NCBI GenBank assembly: GCA_000403335.2
Contig: KE159617.1
Coordinates: 1,200,917 to 1,264,916, forward strand
Source of the DNA: Lachnospiraceae bacterium MD335
Lineage (GTDB): Bacteria; Bacillota; Clostridia; Lachnospirales; Lachnospiraceae
Direction of reading: 5' to 3'
DNA: 64,000 nucleotides
In this document: one piece after another, positions 44,716 to 53,285 of the stretch
Layout: each line of letters begins with the position of its first letter
Numbering within the stretch: position 1 is the first letter of the stretch
Program-made: the position numbers and the translations under genes
Notes under the pieces: generated by a model
What the model was told of the DNA's origin: nothing
The model's database searches: none
What the model saw: only the letters and a program-made list of their open reading frames with translations

Positions 44716-45660
44716 ATGAAACGAAATATGTTCAGGAAATTTGCGGCAGCGCTGCTGCTTGGAGTGACTGTATTGACAGCTGCTCTCGGCAATCATACGG
44801 ATGTCCTTGCAAAAGGACCAACTTATTCGGCAAAAGAAGACGTATATTATACAAAAGCGAATTGTATTGTATACGCAGAGCCGACTTATACGTCGATTGT
44901 GCTTACAACGCTGGACGCTAATCTGCCGGTGCGGGTAATCGGCGAATATTCGAACGGCTGGTACCGCATCAATATCGGTGTAATCGGATATGTCAAGTGG
45001 GATTCGGTTACGACGGCAGGCGCAATCGGACTCCCGCAGAAAGCCAGCAAGCAGATTGCGGATGCGCAGCGGATTGCATCAGAGATTGGCTATGAGTTTG
45101 TTTATCTTACTTTAAATGACGAAAAGATTATTAAAAAAGACATCTACAACAGTTATGTGGGGCAAAAAGTGATGCTTTACGTAAAGATTGACGATGAGGT
45201 TGGCGTTTCCTTTAAGATGCTGTATGAGGATAAGATCAAATCAGATATTAATCTGAAATTTACCAAGACAGCAACAGTCGGTGCGCTTGGAGACAGAATT
45301 GTGGAGCTTGCATTTGACGAGGATATGGAGCTGATGGGGCAGATTGCGATTTTCCAGTTTAAGGAAGGCTATGATAAGGCAATTACGATTAATACAACGG
45401 ATTTGGATTCCTATGACTATGTGGAGATGAACACGTATTATACGGAGTTTAGCGAGTTTGCGTATGCGCCGGTTACACAGATTGCGAATATGAAGATTAT
45501 TGACGCGGAGATTCCAAACAGCCTGACTGAGAAGCAGAGGGCGCGGATGACGGATTTACAAAGAGGCATCAAGTATCAAAGCTATGACAATAAGGAATAC
45601 AGAAGCAGTATTCATAGCAGACTGCGAAAAGATACGGAATATGTTGATTATAATTATTGA
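44716..45660 (+). CDS. Secreted SH3-domain protein of unknown function
   Basis: A 314-residue exported protein. A signal peptide (about 1-32, KFAAALLLGVTVLTAALG) precedes an SH3b domain at about 45-105 (CIVYAEPTYTSIVLTTLDAN, then SNGWYRINIGVIGYVKW) that may bind wall peptides. The remaining 200 residues are not recognised. AGGAGG stands nine bases before the ATG at 44716. It is the last gene of the sortase 2 operon, followed by a strong terminator. A role in binding the other surface proteins to the wall is possible but unproved. Confidence 0.78.
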   Translation: MKRNMFRKFAAALLLGVTVLTAALGNHTDVLAKGPTYSAKEDVYYTKANCIVYAEPTYTSIVLTTLDANLPVRVIGEYSNGWYRINIGVIGYVKWDSVTTAGAIGLPQKASKQIADAQRIASEIGYEFVYLTLNDEKIIKKDIYNSYVGQKVMLYVKIDDEVGVSFKMLYEDKIKSDINLKFTKTATVGALGDRIVELAFDEDMELMGQIAIFQFKEGYDKAITINTTDLDSYDYVEMNTYYTEFSEFAYAPVTQIANMKIIDAEIPNSLTEKQRARMTDLQRGIKYQSYDNKEYRSSIHSRLRKDTEYVDYNY

Positions 45661-45663
45661 TGC

Positions 45664-45691
45664 AAAAAGGGAAGCGGTGACTTCCCTTTTT
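45664..45691 (+). terminator. Terminator of the sortase 2 operon
   Basis: A perfect 11-bp stem AAAAAGGGAAG/CTTCCCTTTTT with a six-base loop; the T-run is part of the stem. Confidence 0.85.
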
Positions 45692-45762
45692 GCTATATCA
45701 TGGCAGAATAATTGGAAAAATGCATCTTTTTTGCAAAGTTTTGCAAATTTATATGTTATATC

Positions 45763-45791
45763 TTGCCGATTAACGGTAGATGTGGTATTAT
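45763..45791 (+). promoter_or_regulatory. Promoter of the ABC-transporter operon
   Basis: TTGCCG (45763-45768) and TATTAT (45786-45791), spacer 17, precede a leader of about 135 bases. Confidence 0.65.
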
Positions 45792-45804
45792 TTCAGTGGC
45801 AGTT

Positions 45805-45862
45805 AACTGTATTGTTTTAGGTAATACAGTTGTTAAAAATATGACATATTTGTCATATTTTT
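45805..45862 (+). promoter_or_regulatory. Leader with two hairpins, the second terminator-like
   Basis: Stem 1 is AACTGTATT/AATACAGTT (45805-45813, 45823-45831), loop nine. Stem 2 is AATATGACA/TGTCATATT (45838-45846, 45851-45859), loop four, then TTTTTGC. Their place between promoter and first gene suggests transcription attenuation. Confidence 0.55.
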
Positions 45863-45934
45863 GCAAAAGAAGCGTAATATAAAAAAGAAATCAGGGCAAA
45901 AGAAGATATAAAAATGAACGTATAGGGGAGAGGC

Positions 45935-46681
45935 ATGTCAGAGAAAGGATATACAAAAAAAGACAGCGGACCGGTGATTGTTGTCAAGGATTTGTACAAG
46001 GTCTACCGCATCGGGGAAAACAGGGTCCGGGCGTTAAACGGTGTGAGCTTTAGCATTAACCGCGGAGAATTTTGTGCGATTGTCGGAACTTCCGGCTCCG
46101 GAAAGTCCACGCTGTTAAATATGCTTGCGGGGCTCGAGAAGCCGACAAAAGGCGAGATTATCATAACCGGCGAGCATATGGAGGCAAAAAACGAGAATCA
46201 GCTCGTAAAATTCCGGCGTGAGCACATCGGATTTATTTTCCAGTCGTTTAATTTAATGGGTACAATGAACGCGGTCGAAAATGTGGCGCTTCCGCTGACC
46301 TTTCAGGGAATTTCCAAAAAAGAGCGCATCCGGCGCGCGAAAAAAATGGTGCATTTGGTAGGACTCGACAAGTATTGGGACCACAGACCAAACCAGATGT
46401 CGGGCGGTCAGCAGCAGCGTGTCGGCGTGGCAAGGGCTTTGGTGGTAAAGCCGGAAATTATCTTTGCGGATGAACCTACCGGAAACCTGGATTCCAACAC
46501 GTCAAAGGAAATAATGAATTTGATGCAGAATGTAGTGCGTGAACAAAATCAGACGCTGATTATGGTAACGCATGACAATACATTGGCAGGCTTTGCGGAT
46601 AAGATTATCCGGATTGTGGATGGAAAGATTGTTGAAATGGTTGATAATACGATAGAAAAAAAGAGGAAGGTTGAAAATTAA
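45935..46681 (+). CDS. ABC transporter ATP-binding protein, MacB/LolD type
   Basis: A 248-residue ATPase for a type VII (MacB-like) exporter. Walker A is GTSGSGKST (near 50-58), signature MSGGQQQRVGVARAL (near 152), Walker B IIFADEPTGNLD (near 177). These enzymes with an FtsX-type permease move lipoproteins, peptides or toxins, or transmit force to outside proteins. Its partners follow: an extracellular protein with a single C-terminal membrane segment and the permease. GGGGAGAGG precedes the ATG. A leader with hairpins precedes it. Confidence 0.93.
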   Translation: MSEKGYTKKDSGPVIVVKDLYKVYRIGENRVRALNGVSFSINRGEFCAIVGTSGSGKSTLLNMLAGLEKPTKGEIIITGEHMEAKNENQLVKFRREHIGFIFQSFNLMGTMNAVENVALPLTFQGISKKERIRRAKKMVHLVGLDKYWDHRPNQMSGGQQQRVGVARALVVKPEIIFADEPTGNLDSNTSKEIMNLMQNVVREQNQTLIMVTHDNTLAGFADKIIRIVDGKIVEMVDNTIEKKRKVEN

Positions 46682-46720
46682 AATTTTCAACCGGCAAGTT
46701 TGTGCCTGACAGCACAAACT
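46669..46720 (+). promoter_or_regulatory. Two tandem hairpins at the ATPase gene end
   Basis: GGTTGAAAATT-AA-AATTTTCAACC (46669-46692) spans the stop codon, and AGTTTGTGC/GCACAAACT with a six-base loop follows (46697-46720). There is no T-run, so they are more likely RNA-stabilising or processing signals than terminators. Confidence 0.6.
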
Positions 46721-46751
46721 CGCGAGCAGAGAAAGGAGTATGGTTATAAAA

Positions 46752-48719
46752 ATGAGACGATTCAAGGAGCGGTTGCTAATAATGTTTGCGGTAGTATTGC
46801 TATGCGGGAATACGCTTTCAGTCTGTGCAGCCGAGACGGGCAACAATACAAATAACGGTTCTGAAACGGAGAACACAAATCCTGCGTCTGCGGAAGATAA
46901 AGAACACGCAATTGAAATGCTGAACCAGTACTATTCTGATTTGAAGGTGCGCTATAAGCTGTCAAAAAGCAAACTCAAAAAAATGGATGCGATATATGAC
47001 AATGCCGTGGCATATATGAAAGAGGCGAAGCTCACCGTGTCAGAGCTTGCAAGCTATGAAAAAGATGCGGAGGGCTATCTTTTGGAAGTGGCAAGGGAGA
47101 CGACTTCCAGTACGCCTTCCGATGATGATTCTTCAGACGACACCATCAATTCTGCCTCTGAAGCACAAAGAGAGCATGTCAGAGGAAAACTGAACAGATA
47201 TTATACGGATTTGAAAGTGCGTTACAGCCTGAGCGATGAAAAGATTAAAAAAATGGACCGGGTCTATAACAGTGCGATGGCGTATATGAGAAACGAAGGG
47301 CTTACCGAGAGCGAGCTCAACGCCTATGAGAGCAGTATCGAAGAATATCTTTTAGAGATTGCAAAAGAGAATACGACCGGCACGGAGAAATTTTTAATGC
47401 TTTCAAACGAAGTGCCGATTAGTGATGCAAAGTACGGAGAACAGGCGTTTGTTGTGCTGTCATTGATTAATCTAGGAAAGACGGATATTACGGATGTCGT
47501 GATTACGCCGACCGTTTCCAATGACAGGGCAAAGTGGCCTTTTGACATCAATCAGCCGTATGACGCGCAGATGGTACAGCTCATTCAGGCATCGAGCAAC
47601 ACGGCGGATGCGTATAACAAGCGTATGGATATTGGATGGAATTTTAATGTCCGGAAGGATGTTTTGACAGGCTGTTATCCGCTGACGTTCCATGCAACGT
47701 ATTATCAGAGCGGTTCCCTTGTGGAAACGGATATTGTTACATATATCAATGTCAGGGGGGCAAACCCGAGTGATACGTTGATTAAGGACGAGGATAAACA
47801 GAATTCCAATCCGCGTATTATTGTTACGGGCTTTACGACCAATCCAGATACCATTTATGCCGGTTCTACGTTTATGCTTACGGTCAGTGTAAAGAATACG
47901 TCGGCGGATACGACGGTTGAGAATGTGTTATTCAATCTTGAGGCGACCGTGGAGGGAAATGATACGACGGCGACGTATGCGGCATTTTTGCCGACATCAG
48001 GTTCCAGCTCCGTGTATACAAGCAGTATTGCACCGGGCGCAACATATGATATGAGTATTGAGATGGAGGCAAAATCGGATTTGGCGCAGAAACCGTATGT
48101 GCTTACCGTCAATATGAAATACGATACGGACGAGCAGATTAATATTGCGGATACCGCGCATGTATCCGTTCCGATTAAGCAGGAGTCAAAGCTTGACACG
48201 AGCAGCGCGGAAATTATGCCGGAGTCCATTGCGGTGGGCGAGCAGTCCAACGTCATGTTCAGCGTATATAATACAGGAAAGACGACGCTCTACAATGTCA
48301 AGGTAAGCTACAAGTCCGATTCGGTTGACGAGGCGCTGACATATCTTGGAAATATTGCCCCCGGACAGACCGGAAGTGTGGATTCAATGGTAACGGGCGT
48401 TGCCCCGGATACGGGAGAGGGTATTGTAAAAGCAATTATTTCCTATGAGGATGAGGCAGGAAACGAGACACAGGTCGAGAAAGATTTGAACCTGAGCGTC
48501 TATGAGATGGTGTTTGACGATCCCGGTATGGAAATGGGCGGCGAAGAGTTTATGGGCGGCGAAGAAGAGCCCAAAAAAGGGATTCCGGTTGTTGTGATTA
48601 TAATCATTGTGGTTGTCGTGATTGCCGCGGTTATTGTGGTTGCCGCAGTGATTAAGAAAAAGAAAAAGGCAAAGCAGCATAAGGAAGACATGGACTTACT
48701 GGACGAGGATAAGGAATAA
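46752..48719 (+). CDS. Extracellular partner of the ABC exporter, C-terminally membrane-anchored
   Basis: A 655-residue exported protein. A signal peptide (about 1-24) is followed by two homologous helical modules (about 50-110 and 135-200), each with QYYSDLKVRYKLS or RYYTDLKVRYSLS. Then come beta-sandwich domains of CARDB/NEW3 type (about 215-600), and one membrane helix near 625 (VVVIIIIVVVVIAAVIVVAAV) with a Lys/Asp-rich tail inside. It lies between the ATPase and permease genes and overlaps the permease start by one base. An ATG at 46740 is also in frame, with its ribosome site too close. I expect it to work with the permease as the external part of the machine. Confidence 0.8.
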   Translation: MRRFKERLLIMFAVVLLCGNTLSVCAAETGNNTNNGSETENTNPASAEDKEHAIEMLNQYYSDLKVRYKLSKSKLKKMDAIYDNAVAYMKEAKLTVSELASYEKDAEGYLLEVARETTSSTPSDDDSSDDTINSASEAQREHVRGKLNRYYTDLKVRYSLSDEKIKKMDRVYNSAMAYMRNEGLTESELNAYESSIEEYLLEIAKENTTGTEKFLMLSNEVPISDAKYGEQAFVVLSLINLGKTDITDVVITPTVSNDRAKWPFDINQPYDAQMVQLIQASSNTADAYNKRMDIGWNFNVRKDVLTGCYPLTFHATYYQSGSLVETDIVTYINVRGANPSDTLIKDEDKQNSNPRIIVTGFTTNPDTIYAGSTFMLTVSVKNTSADTTVENVLFNLEATVEGNDTTATYAAFLPTSGSSSVYTSSIAPGATYDMSIEMEAKSDLAQKPYVLTVNMKYDTDEQINIADTAHVSVPIKQESKLDTSSAEIMPESIAVGEQSNVMFSVYNTGKTTLYNVKVSYKSDSVDEALTYLGNIAPGQTGSVDSMVTGVAPDTGEGIVKAIISYEDEAGNETQVEKDLNLSVYEMVFDDPGMEMGGEEFMGGEEEPKKGIPVVVIIIIVVVVIAAVIVVAAVIKKKKKAKQHKEDMDLLDEDKE

Positions 48720-50089
48720 TGAAGATTTTTGATTTATTGCTGATGAGTATGTCCAACCTGTGGAAGAGAAAGCTGCGGACGGTGCTTACAGTGCTTGGCG
48801 TGGTAATCGGCATTACGTCTATCGTCGTTATGGTGGCGCTTGGAAACGGTCTGAAAGAATCCATGCTGGAGAATTATCAGAACTACAGTTCGATGACGCA
48901 GATCCGTGTCAACTCGGGTAGCTTCTATAGCAGCAGCGACGGGCAAAGTGAAGAAAAAAAGCTGGACGATGCGTTTGTAAGTGAAATGCTTGCGACAGAG
49001 CATGTGCAGCAGGTTTATCCACATCTGACGTTTGATGTGATTGCCAAAGCAGGACGGTATCAGAGTTGGATGACGCTTACGGGAATGACGCAGGAGGAGC
49101 TGCAGGGGCTGAATTTGGAAGTTGCGCAGGGCAGCTTCCCCGATTCACAGACGGAATTGAAATTTCTTTACGGGCACAATGTGGTGATAAATTTTTATGA
49201 CGAAAAGACAGGCAGCAGCCCTTACTGGGAAAAGAATGAGGCGCCCAATATCGACTTAATGAACGACGCAATCTTTTATATTTTTGATACGGATGCATAT
49301 TGGAGCTCGCGCGGCGGCGGTACACCTGAGGGCGGTACGCCCGTAAAAGCGCCGAAAAAATATATTATAGAGGCAGCGGGTATAACGAAGGGTGAGATTG
49401 GCGATTGGACGAATTACAGCCAGGATGTGCTATGTGATATTGATGCGCTGAAAGCGCAGTTAAAACGTATATTTAAGAAAAAAGCCATTCCCGGACAGCC
49501 GACGCGGAAAAACGGAAAGCCGTATAATGAACTGTTTTATTCAGAGGTTGTCGTTCAGGTTGACGAAATGGAAAACGTGCTGCCGATTACGCAGATGCTG
49601 CAGGATATGGGATATAATGCATACAGCTCGGCGGAGTGGATACAGCAGGAAATGGACAGCATGAACACAATACAGGCTGTGCTTGGCGCAATCGGCGCTG
49701 TGGCGATGCTTGTGGCGGCAATCAGTATTACTAACACGATGATGATGTCCATTTATGAACGGACAAAAGAGATTGGCGTTATGAAGGTGCTCGGCTGTGA
49801 CATTCACAATATTCAAGCGTTATTTTTGATGGAGGCTGGATTTATCGGTTTTATCGGCGGCGTTGTCGGTGTCGGTTTCAGTTATCTGTTGAGCCTTGGT
49901 ATCAATTCGCTTGTCGCGTCAAGCGAGGTGGGCGCCAATATGGGCGTTGCGGGCGCAATCTGCCGTATTCCGCTGTGGCTGAGTCCGCTTGCAATTCTCT
50001 TTGCGATTGTAATCGGCATGGTGGCAGGGTTTATTCCGTCGCTTCGTGCGATGCGGCTGAGTCCGCTTGCCGCAATACGAAACGAATAG
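48719..50089 (+). CDS. ABC transporter permease, MacB/FtsX type
   Basis: A 456-residue permease. Membrane segment 1 (about 20-45, VLTVLGVVIGITSIVVMVALG) is followed by a large MacB periplasmic-core-like extracellular domain (about 46-320). The FtsX domain at the end has three membrane segments (AIGAVAMLVAAISITNTMM, MEAGFIGFIGGVVGV and LAILFAIVIGMVAGF). The TAATG overlap with the gene before shows tight coupling. The substrate is unknown. The subtilase gene begins 72 bases later. Confidence 0.92.
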   Translation: MKIFDLLLMSMSNLWKRKLRTVLTVLGVVIGITSIVVMVALGNGLKESMLENYQNYSSMTQIRVNSGSFYSSSDGQSEEKKLDDAFVSEMLATEHVQQVYPHLTFDVIAKAGRYQSWMTLTGMTQEELQGLNLEVAQGSFPDSQTELKFLYGHNVVINFYDEKTGSSPYWEKNEAPNIDLMNDAIFYIFDTDAYWSSRGGGTPEGGTPVKAPKKYIIEAAGITKGEIGDWTNYSQDVLCDIDALKAQLKRIFKKKAIPGQPTRKNGKPYNELFYSEVVVQVDEMENVLPITQMLQDMGYNAYSSAEWIQQEMDSMNTIQAVLGAIGAVAMLVAAISITNTMMMSIYERTKEIGVMKVLGCDIHNIQALFLMEAGFIGFIGGVVGVGFSYLLSLGINSLVASSEVGANMGVAGAICRIPLWLSPLAILFAIVIGMVAGFIPSLRAMRLSPLAAIRNE

Positions 50090-50161
50090 GATAAAAATGG
50101 GACAGCCGAACCTTTGGCTTTTATTCCGCATATAGTAATACATCAATCAGTGATGTAAGGT

Positions 50162-51145
50162 GTGTGGAATAGAGCGATGGACAGAATACGGAGAATGCTC
50201 GGCTGTGATTTATATGATGCTTCAAATTATACGGGAAGGGGAGTCTATGTCGCTGTGCTTGACAGCGGTGTGGCTCCCCATCCTGATCTTCGGGGACGTG
50301 TTGTGGAGTTTCGCGATTTTACAGGGGAGAGACGGGCAAGAATACCACAGCGGGGAATGTACGACGATAACGGGCACGGAACACATGTTTGCGGCGTGCT
50401 TGCGGGAAACGGGGCGGCTTCACGGGGAAGATACCGTGGAATTGCGCCGGAATGCCTGCTTTTGTGCGGAAAGGTGCTTGACCGCAAGGGCGGCGGCAAC
50501 CTGAAAAATTTAATCCAGGGTTTGGAATGGGTCATTGCGCTAAGAAAGCGTTATCCTGTCAAAGTGCTCAATATCTCGATTGAAATGGAGTCCGATGAGA
50601 GCATTGACAGGGACGAGTGGGCGCTGTTTAAAACATATATGGAAACAATTTGGGCAGCGGACATTTTGATTGTGGCAGCGGCAGGAAATAAAGGGCCGAA
50701 TCTGATGACGCTCTCGCCGATTGGCGAGTGTGCAAGCTGTATCTGCGTGGGGTGTCACGACGGCGATTACAAGGGGAAAGGCAGCAGGCTTTGTAACGAG
50801 TATTCCAGCCGCGGACCGGGGCGGGATTTGGATAACCGTATTTCCAATTCGAAATGTATTTCCAATCCGCTAAAGAAACCGGATATTGTGGCGCCGGGAA
50901 CGGATATTGTATCCTGCAACTATAAGTATGCGCTTTCCCCTTATGTAGCCAAAAGCGGCACCTCGATGTCTGCGCCGATTGTGAGCGGTGCGTGTGCGCT
51001 GTGCTTGCAGAAATATCCGGGACTTGGCAATCAGGATTTAAGAAGAATGCTGTTAAATTCCGCGCAGGATCTCGGCGAGAGCTGGAGCAAGCAGGGGGCG
51101 GGAATGCTGCGGATTGACCAGTTACTTGCACGCAAAGTCGTATAG
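50162..51145 (+). CDS. Subtilisin-family (S8) serine protease without signal peptide
   Basis: A 327-residue protease. The triad is complete: Asp34 in VAVLDSGVAPHPDL, His72 in NGHGTHVCG, Ser268 in SGTSMSAP, with Asn in AAAGNKGPN. It starts with only about 25 residues before the first catalytic motif and has no signal peptide or propeptide, so it is likely an intracellular-type protease or is exported by another route. The start is GTG at 50162; an internal ATG at 50177 is possible. It lies between the ABC operon and a HAD gene, without a clear terminator before it. Confidence 0.87.
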   Translation: MWNRAMDRIRRMLGCDLYDASNYTGRGVYVAVLDSGVAPHPDLRGRVVEFRDFTGERRARIPQRGMYDDNGHGTHVCGVLAGNGAASRGRYRGIAPECLLLCGKVLDRKGGGNLKNLIQGLEWVIALRKRYPVKVLNISIEMESDESIDRDEWALFKTYMETIWAADILIVAAAGNKGPNLMTLSPIGECASCICVGCHDGDYKGKGSRLCNEYSSRGPGRDLDNRISNSKCISNPLKKPDIVAPGTDIVSCNYKYALSPYVAKSGTSMSAPIVSGACALCLQKYPGLGNQDLRRMLLNSAQDLGESWSKQGAGMLRIDQLLARKVV

Positions 51146-51247
51146 CGTAAATGGCGCCGTTTTTTGTATGGATTTGTTAGCAGTAATGTATTATAATGGG
51201 TGAGGAAGAAATAAGAGAGAAACGTTAGGATGAAGGAAAGGAACAGT

Positions 51248-51904
51248 ATGAAGATAACGACGGTAATTTTTGACCTTGACGGAACGCTTTTGGATACTTT
51301 AGGAGATTTGACCGATGCAGTCAATTATGCTCTCACAGCATATGAAATGCCGCAGCGAAGCATTGATGAAATCCGGCAGTTTGTGGGAAACGGAATTCGC
51401 AGGCTGATGCAACGTGCCGTGCCAAACGGGGAAAAAAATCCTGATTTTGAGGCAGTATTTTCAACCTTTCGCAGTTATTATGACGTGCACTGTAATGATA
51501 AGACAAAGCCCTATGAGGGTATTATGGAACTGATTGATGCGCTGAAAGAACGAAATACCCGGCTTGCAATCGTTTCCAACAAGGTCGATTCTGCGGTGCA
51601 GACATTGAATAAGCGTTACTTTCCGCAGATTGCAGTGGCGGTAGGAGACCGCGAGGAGCTTAGAAGAAAACCTGCGCCGGACAGTGTTTTTACGGCAATG
51701 AATGCATTGGGTGCAAAGCGCGCCGAAACTTTATATGTGGGCGACTCGGAAGTGGATATTGAAACGGCGCAAAATGCGGGAATAAAGTGTGCAAGCGTTC
51801 TTTGGGGCTTTCGTAACAGAGAGCAGCTGACAAAGAGCGGCGCGCAGATTTTATTGGAACAGCCGCTTGAATTATTGGAGATTTTGGACCATGAAATTAT
51901 ATGA
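51248..51904 (+). CDS. HAD-family phosphatase, phosphoglycolate-phosphatase-like
   Basis: A 218-residue HAD hydrolase. Motif I is FDLDGTLLDT (nucleophile Asp near 9), motif II is LAIVSNK, motif III RKPAPDS and motif IV YVGDSEVDIETAQNAG. The cap is of the helical (C1) type, as in Gph and beta-phosphoglucomutase. Substrate is not known. ATG 51248 has AAAGGAACA upstream; an ATG 18 bases earlier is possible. The MATE gene starts 14 bases before its end. A perfect TATAAT at 51192-51197 lies upstream, with no good -35 at the right distance. Confidence 0.85.
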   Translation: MKITTVIFDLDGTLLDTLGDLTDAVNYALTAYEMPQRSIDEIRQFVGNGIRRLMQRAVPNGEKNPDFEAVFSTFRSYYDVHCNDKTKPYEGIMELIDALKERNTRLAIVSNKVDSAVQTLNKRYFPQIAVAVGDREELRRKPAPDSVFTAMNALGAKRAETLYVGDSEVDIETAQNAGIKCASVLWGFRNREQLTKSGAQILLEQPLELLEILDHEII

Positions 51905-53267
51905 TAAAAAACAGATAGACTGGAACAGCCTGTTATTTGACAACCGGGCGCTTTTTCTGCTTTTGCTGCCGATTGTTGTTGAGCAGCTTTTAAATTCTCT
52001 TATGGGAATGGTGGACACAATGATGGTTTCCACGGTGGGCAGCGAGGCAATCTCGGCAGTATCCCTTGTGGACTCCATTAATAATCTGGTCATTCAGATT
52101 TTTTCGGCGATGGCGTCCGGTGCGGTTATTTTGTGCTCGCAGTATATCGGCGGCGGAAACGTGAAAGAGAGCAACAAGACAGCGAGACAGGTTGTGCTTA
52201 CGGTACTTGTGATTTCGCTTTCGATTATGCTGTTTTGTCTTTTGGGTGGGGAGCGGCTTCTGCGGGTGGTGTTTGGCACGGTGGAGGAGCCCGTTATGGA
52301 AAATGCCGTGCGCTACTTTGTCATTACGGTGAGTTCCTATCCGTTTTTGGCGTTGTTTAGCGCGGGAGCGGCTTTTTACAGGGCATCCGGAAATGCGAAA
52401 TTTCCAATGAAGGTATCCGTGACCTCAAATATTTTAAATATTGCGGGAAATGCGGTATTCATTTACGTTTTCCGGTGGGGTGTGGCGGGAGCGGCGCTCT
52501 CGACGCTGCTTTCCCGCGTTTTTTGTACGGTCGTGATTTTCTATTGTCTGCGCAAACCAAAGCAGACTATCGTTGTGAACGATTATCTGAAAATCCGTCC
52601 GGACATGCCGTTGATTGTGAAAATTATGGCAATCGGAATACCGTCCGGAATTGAAAACGGTATGTTTCAGTTTGGAAAGCTTGCCATTCAGTCTACTGTT
52701 TCCACAATGGGAACTGTGGCAATCGCGGCACAGGCGATGACGAATATTTTGGAGAGTGTCAACGGCGTCGTCGGAATGGGCGTCGGGATTGGGCTGATGA
52801 CGGTTGCGGGTCAGTGTATCGGCGCGGGCAGAATAGAAGAGACGAAATATTATATTGTAAAACTGGTGAAGATTGCATGGGTCGGCATTCTTGTATCCTG
52901 TCTGATTGTGCTTGCAATTACAAAGCCGGTGACGTGGCTTGCGGGTATGGAGCCTGAGGCGGCAGGGATGTGTTTTGAAATGGTTACCGCAATTACGGTT
53001 GCAAAGCCGCTGTTTTGGGTCGGTTCGTTCGTGATTGCGTATGGGCTGCGGGCAGCAGGGGACGTGAAGTTTTCGATGCTCGTCTCCATTATTACCATGT
53101 GGGGCTGCCGCGTAGCGCTGTGCATTTTTCTTGTAAGGACTTTCCACATGGGACCAATGGCGGTGTGGATTGGCATGTTTGCAGACTGGGGAGTACGCTC
53201 CGTCATTTTTGCGGTGCGGTTTTTAAGTGGGAAATGGATTCACCGCCGCCTGCAGGAGCCGGTTTAG
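51891..53267 (+). CDS. MATE-family exporter
   Basis: A 458-residue membrane protein with about 12 segments, of the NorM/MepA-related MATE group. Conserved parts include LPIVVEQLLNSLMGMVDTMM and SQYIGGG. It probably exports cationic compounds using an ion gradient. The ATG at 51891 has GGAGATTTTGGACC before it and overlaps the HAD gene by 14 bases. The frame extends to 51867 but homology starts at 51891. The CoA-transferase gene follows after 18 bases. Confidence 0.88.
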   Translation: MKLYDKKQIDWNSLLFDNRALFLLLLPIVVEQLLNSLMGMVDTMMVSTVGSEAISAVSLVDSINNLVIQIFSAMASGAVILCSQYIGGGNVKESNKTARQVVLTVLVISLSIMLFCLLGGERLLRVVFGTVEEPVMENAVRYFVITVSSYPFLALFSAGAAFYRASGNAKFPMKVSVTSNILNIAGNAVFIYVFRWGVAGAALSTLLSRVFCTVVIFYCLRKPKQTIVVNDYLKIRPDMPLIVKIMAIGIPSGIENGMFQFGKLAIQSTVSTMGTVAIAAQAMTNILESVNGVVGMGVGIGLMTVAGQCIGAGRIEETKYYIVKLVKIAWVGILVSCLIVLAITKPVTWLAGMEPEAAGMCFEMVTAITVAKPLFWVGSFVIAYGLRAAGDVKFSMLVSIITMWGCRVALCIFLVRTFHMGPMAVWIGMFADWGVRSVIFAVRFLSGKWIHRRLQEPV

Positions 53268-53285
53268 GAGAATGGGAGGAGAATC

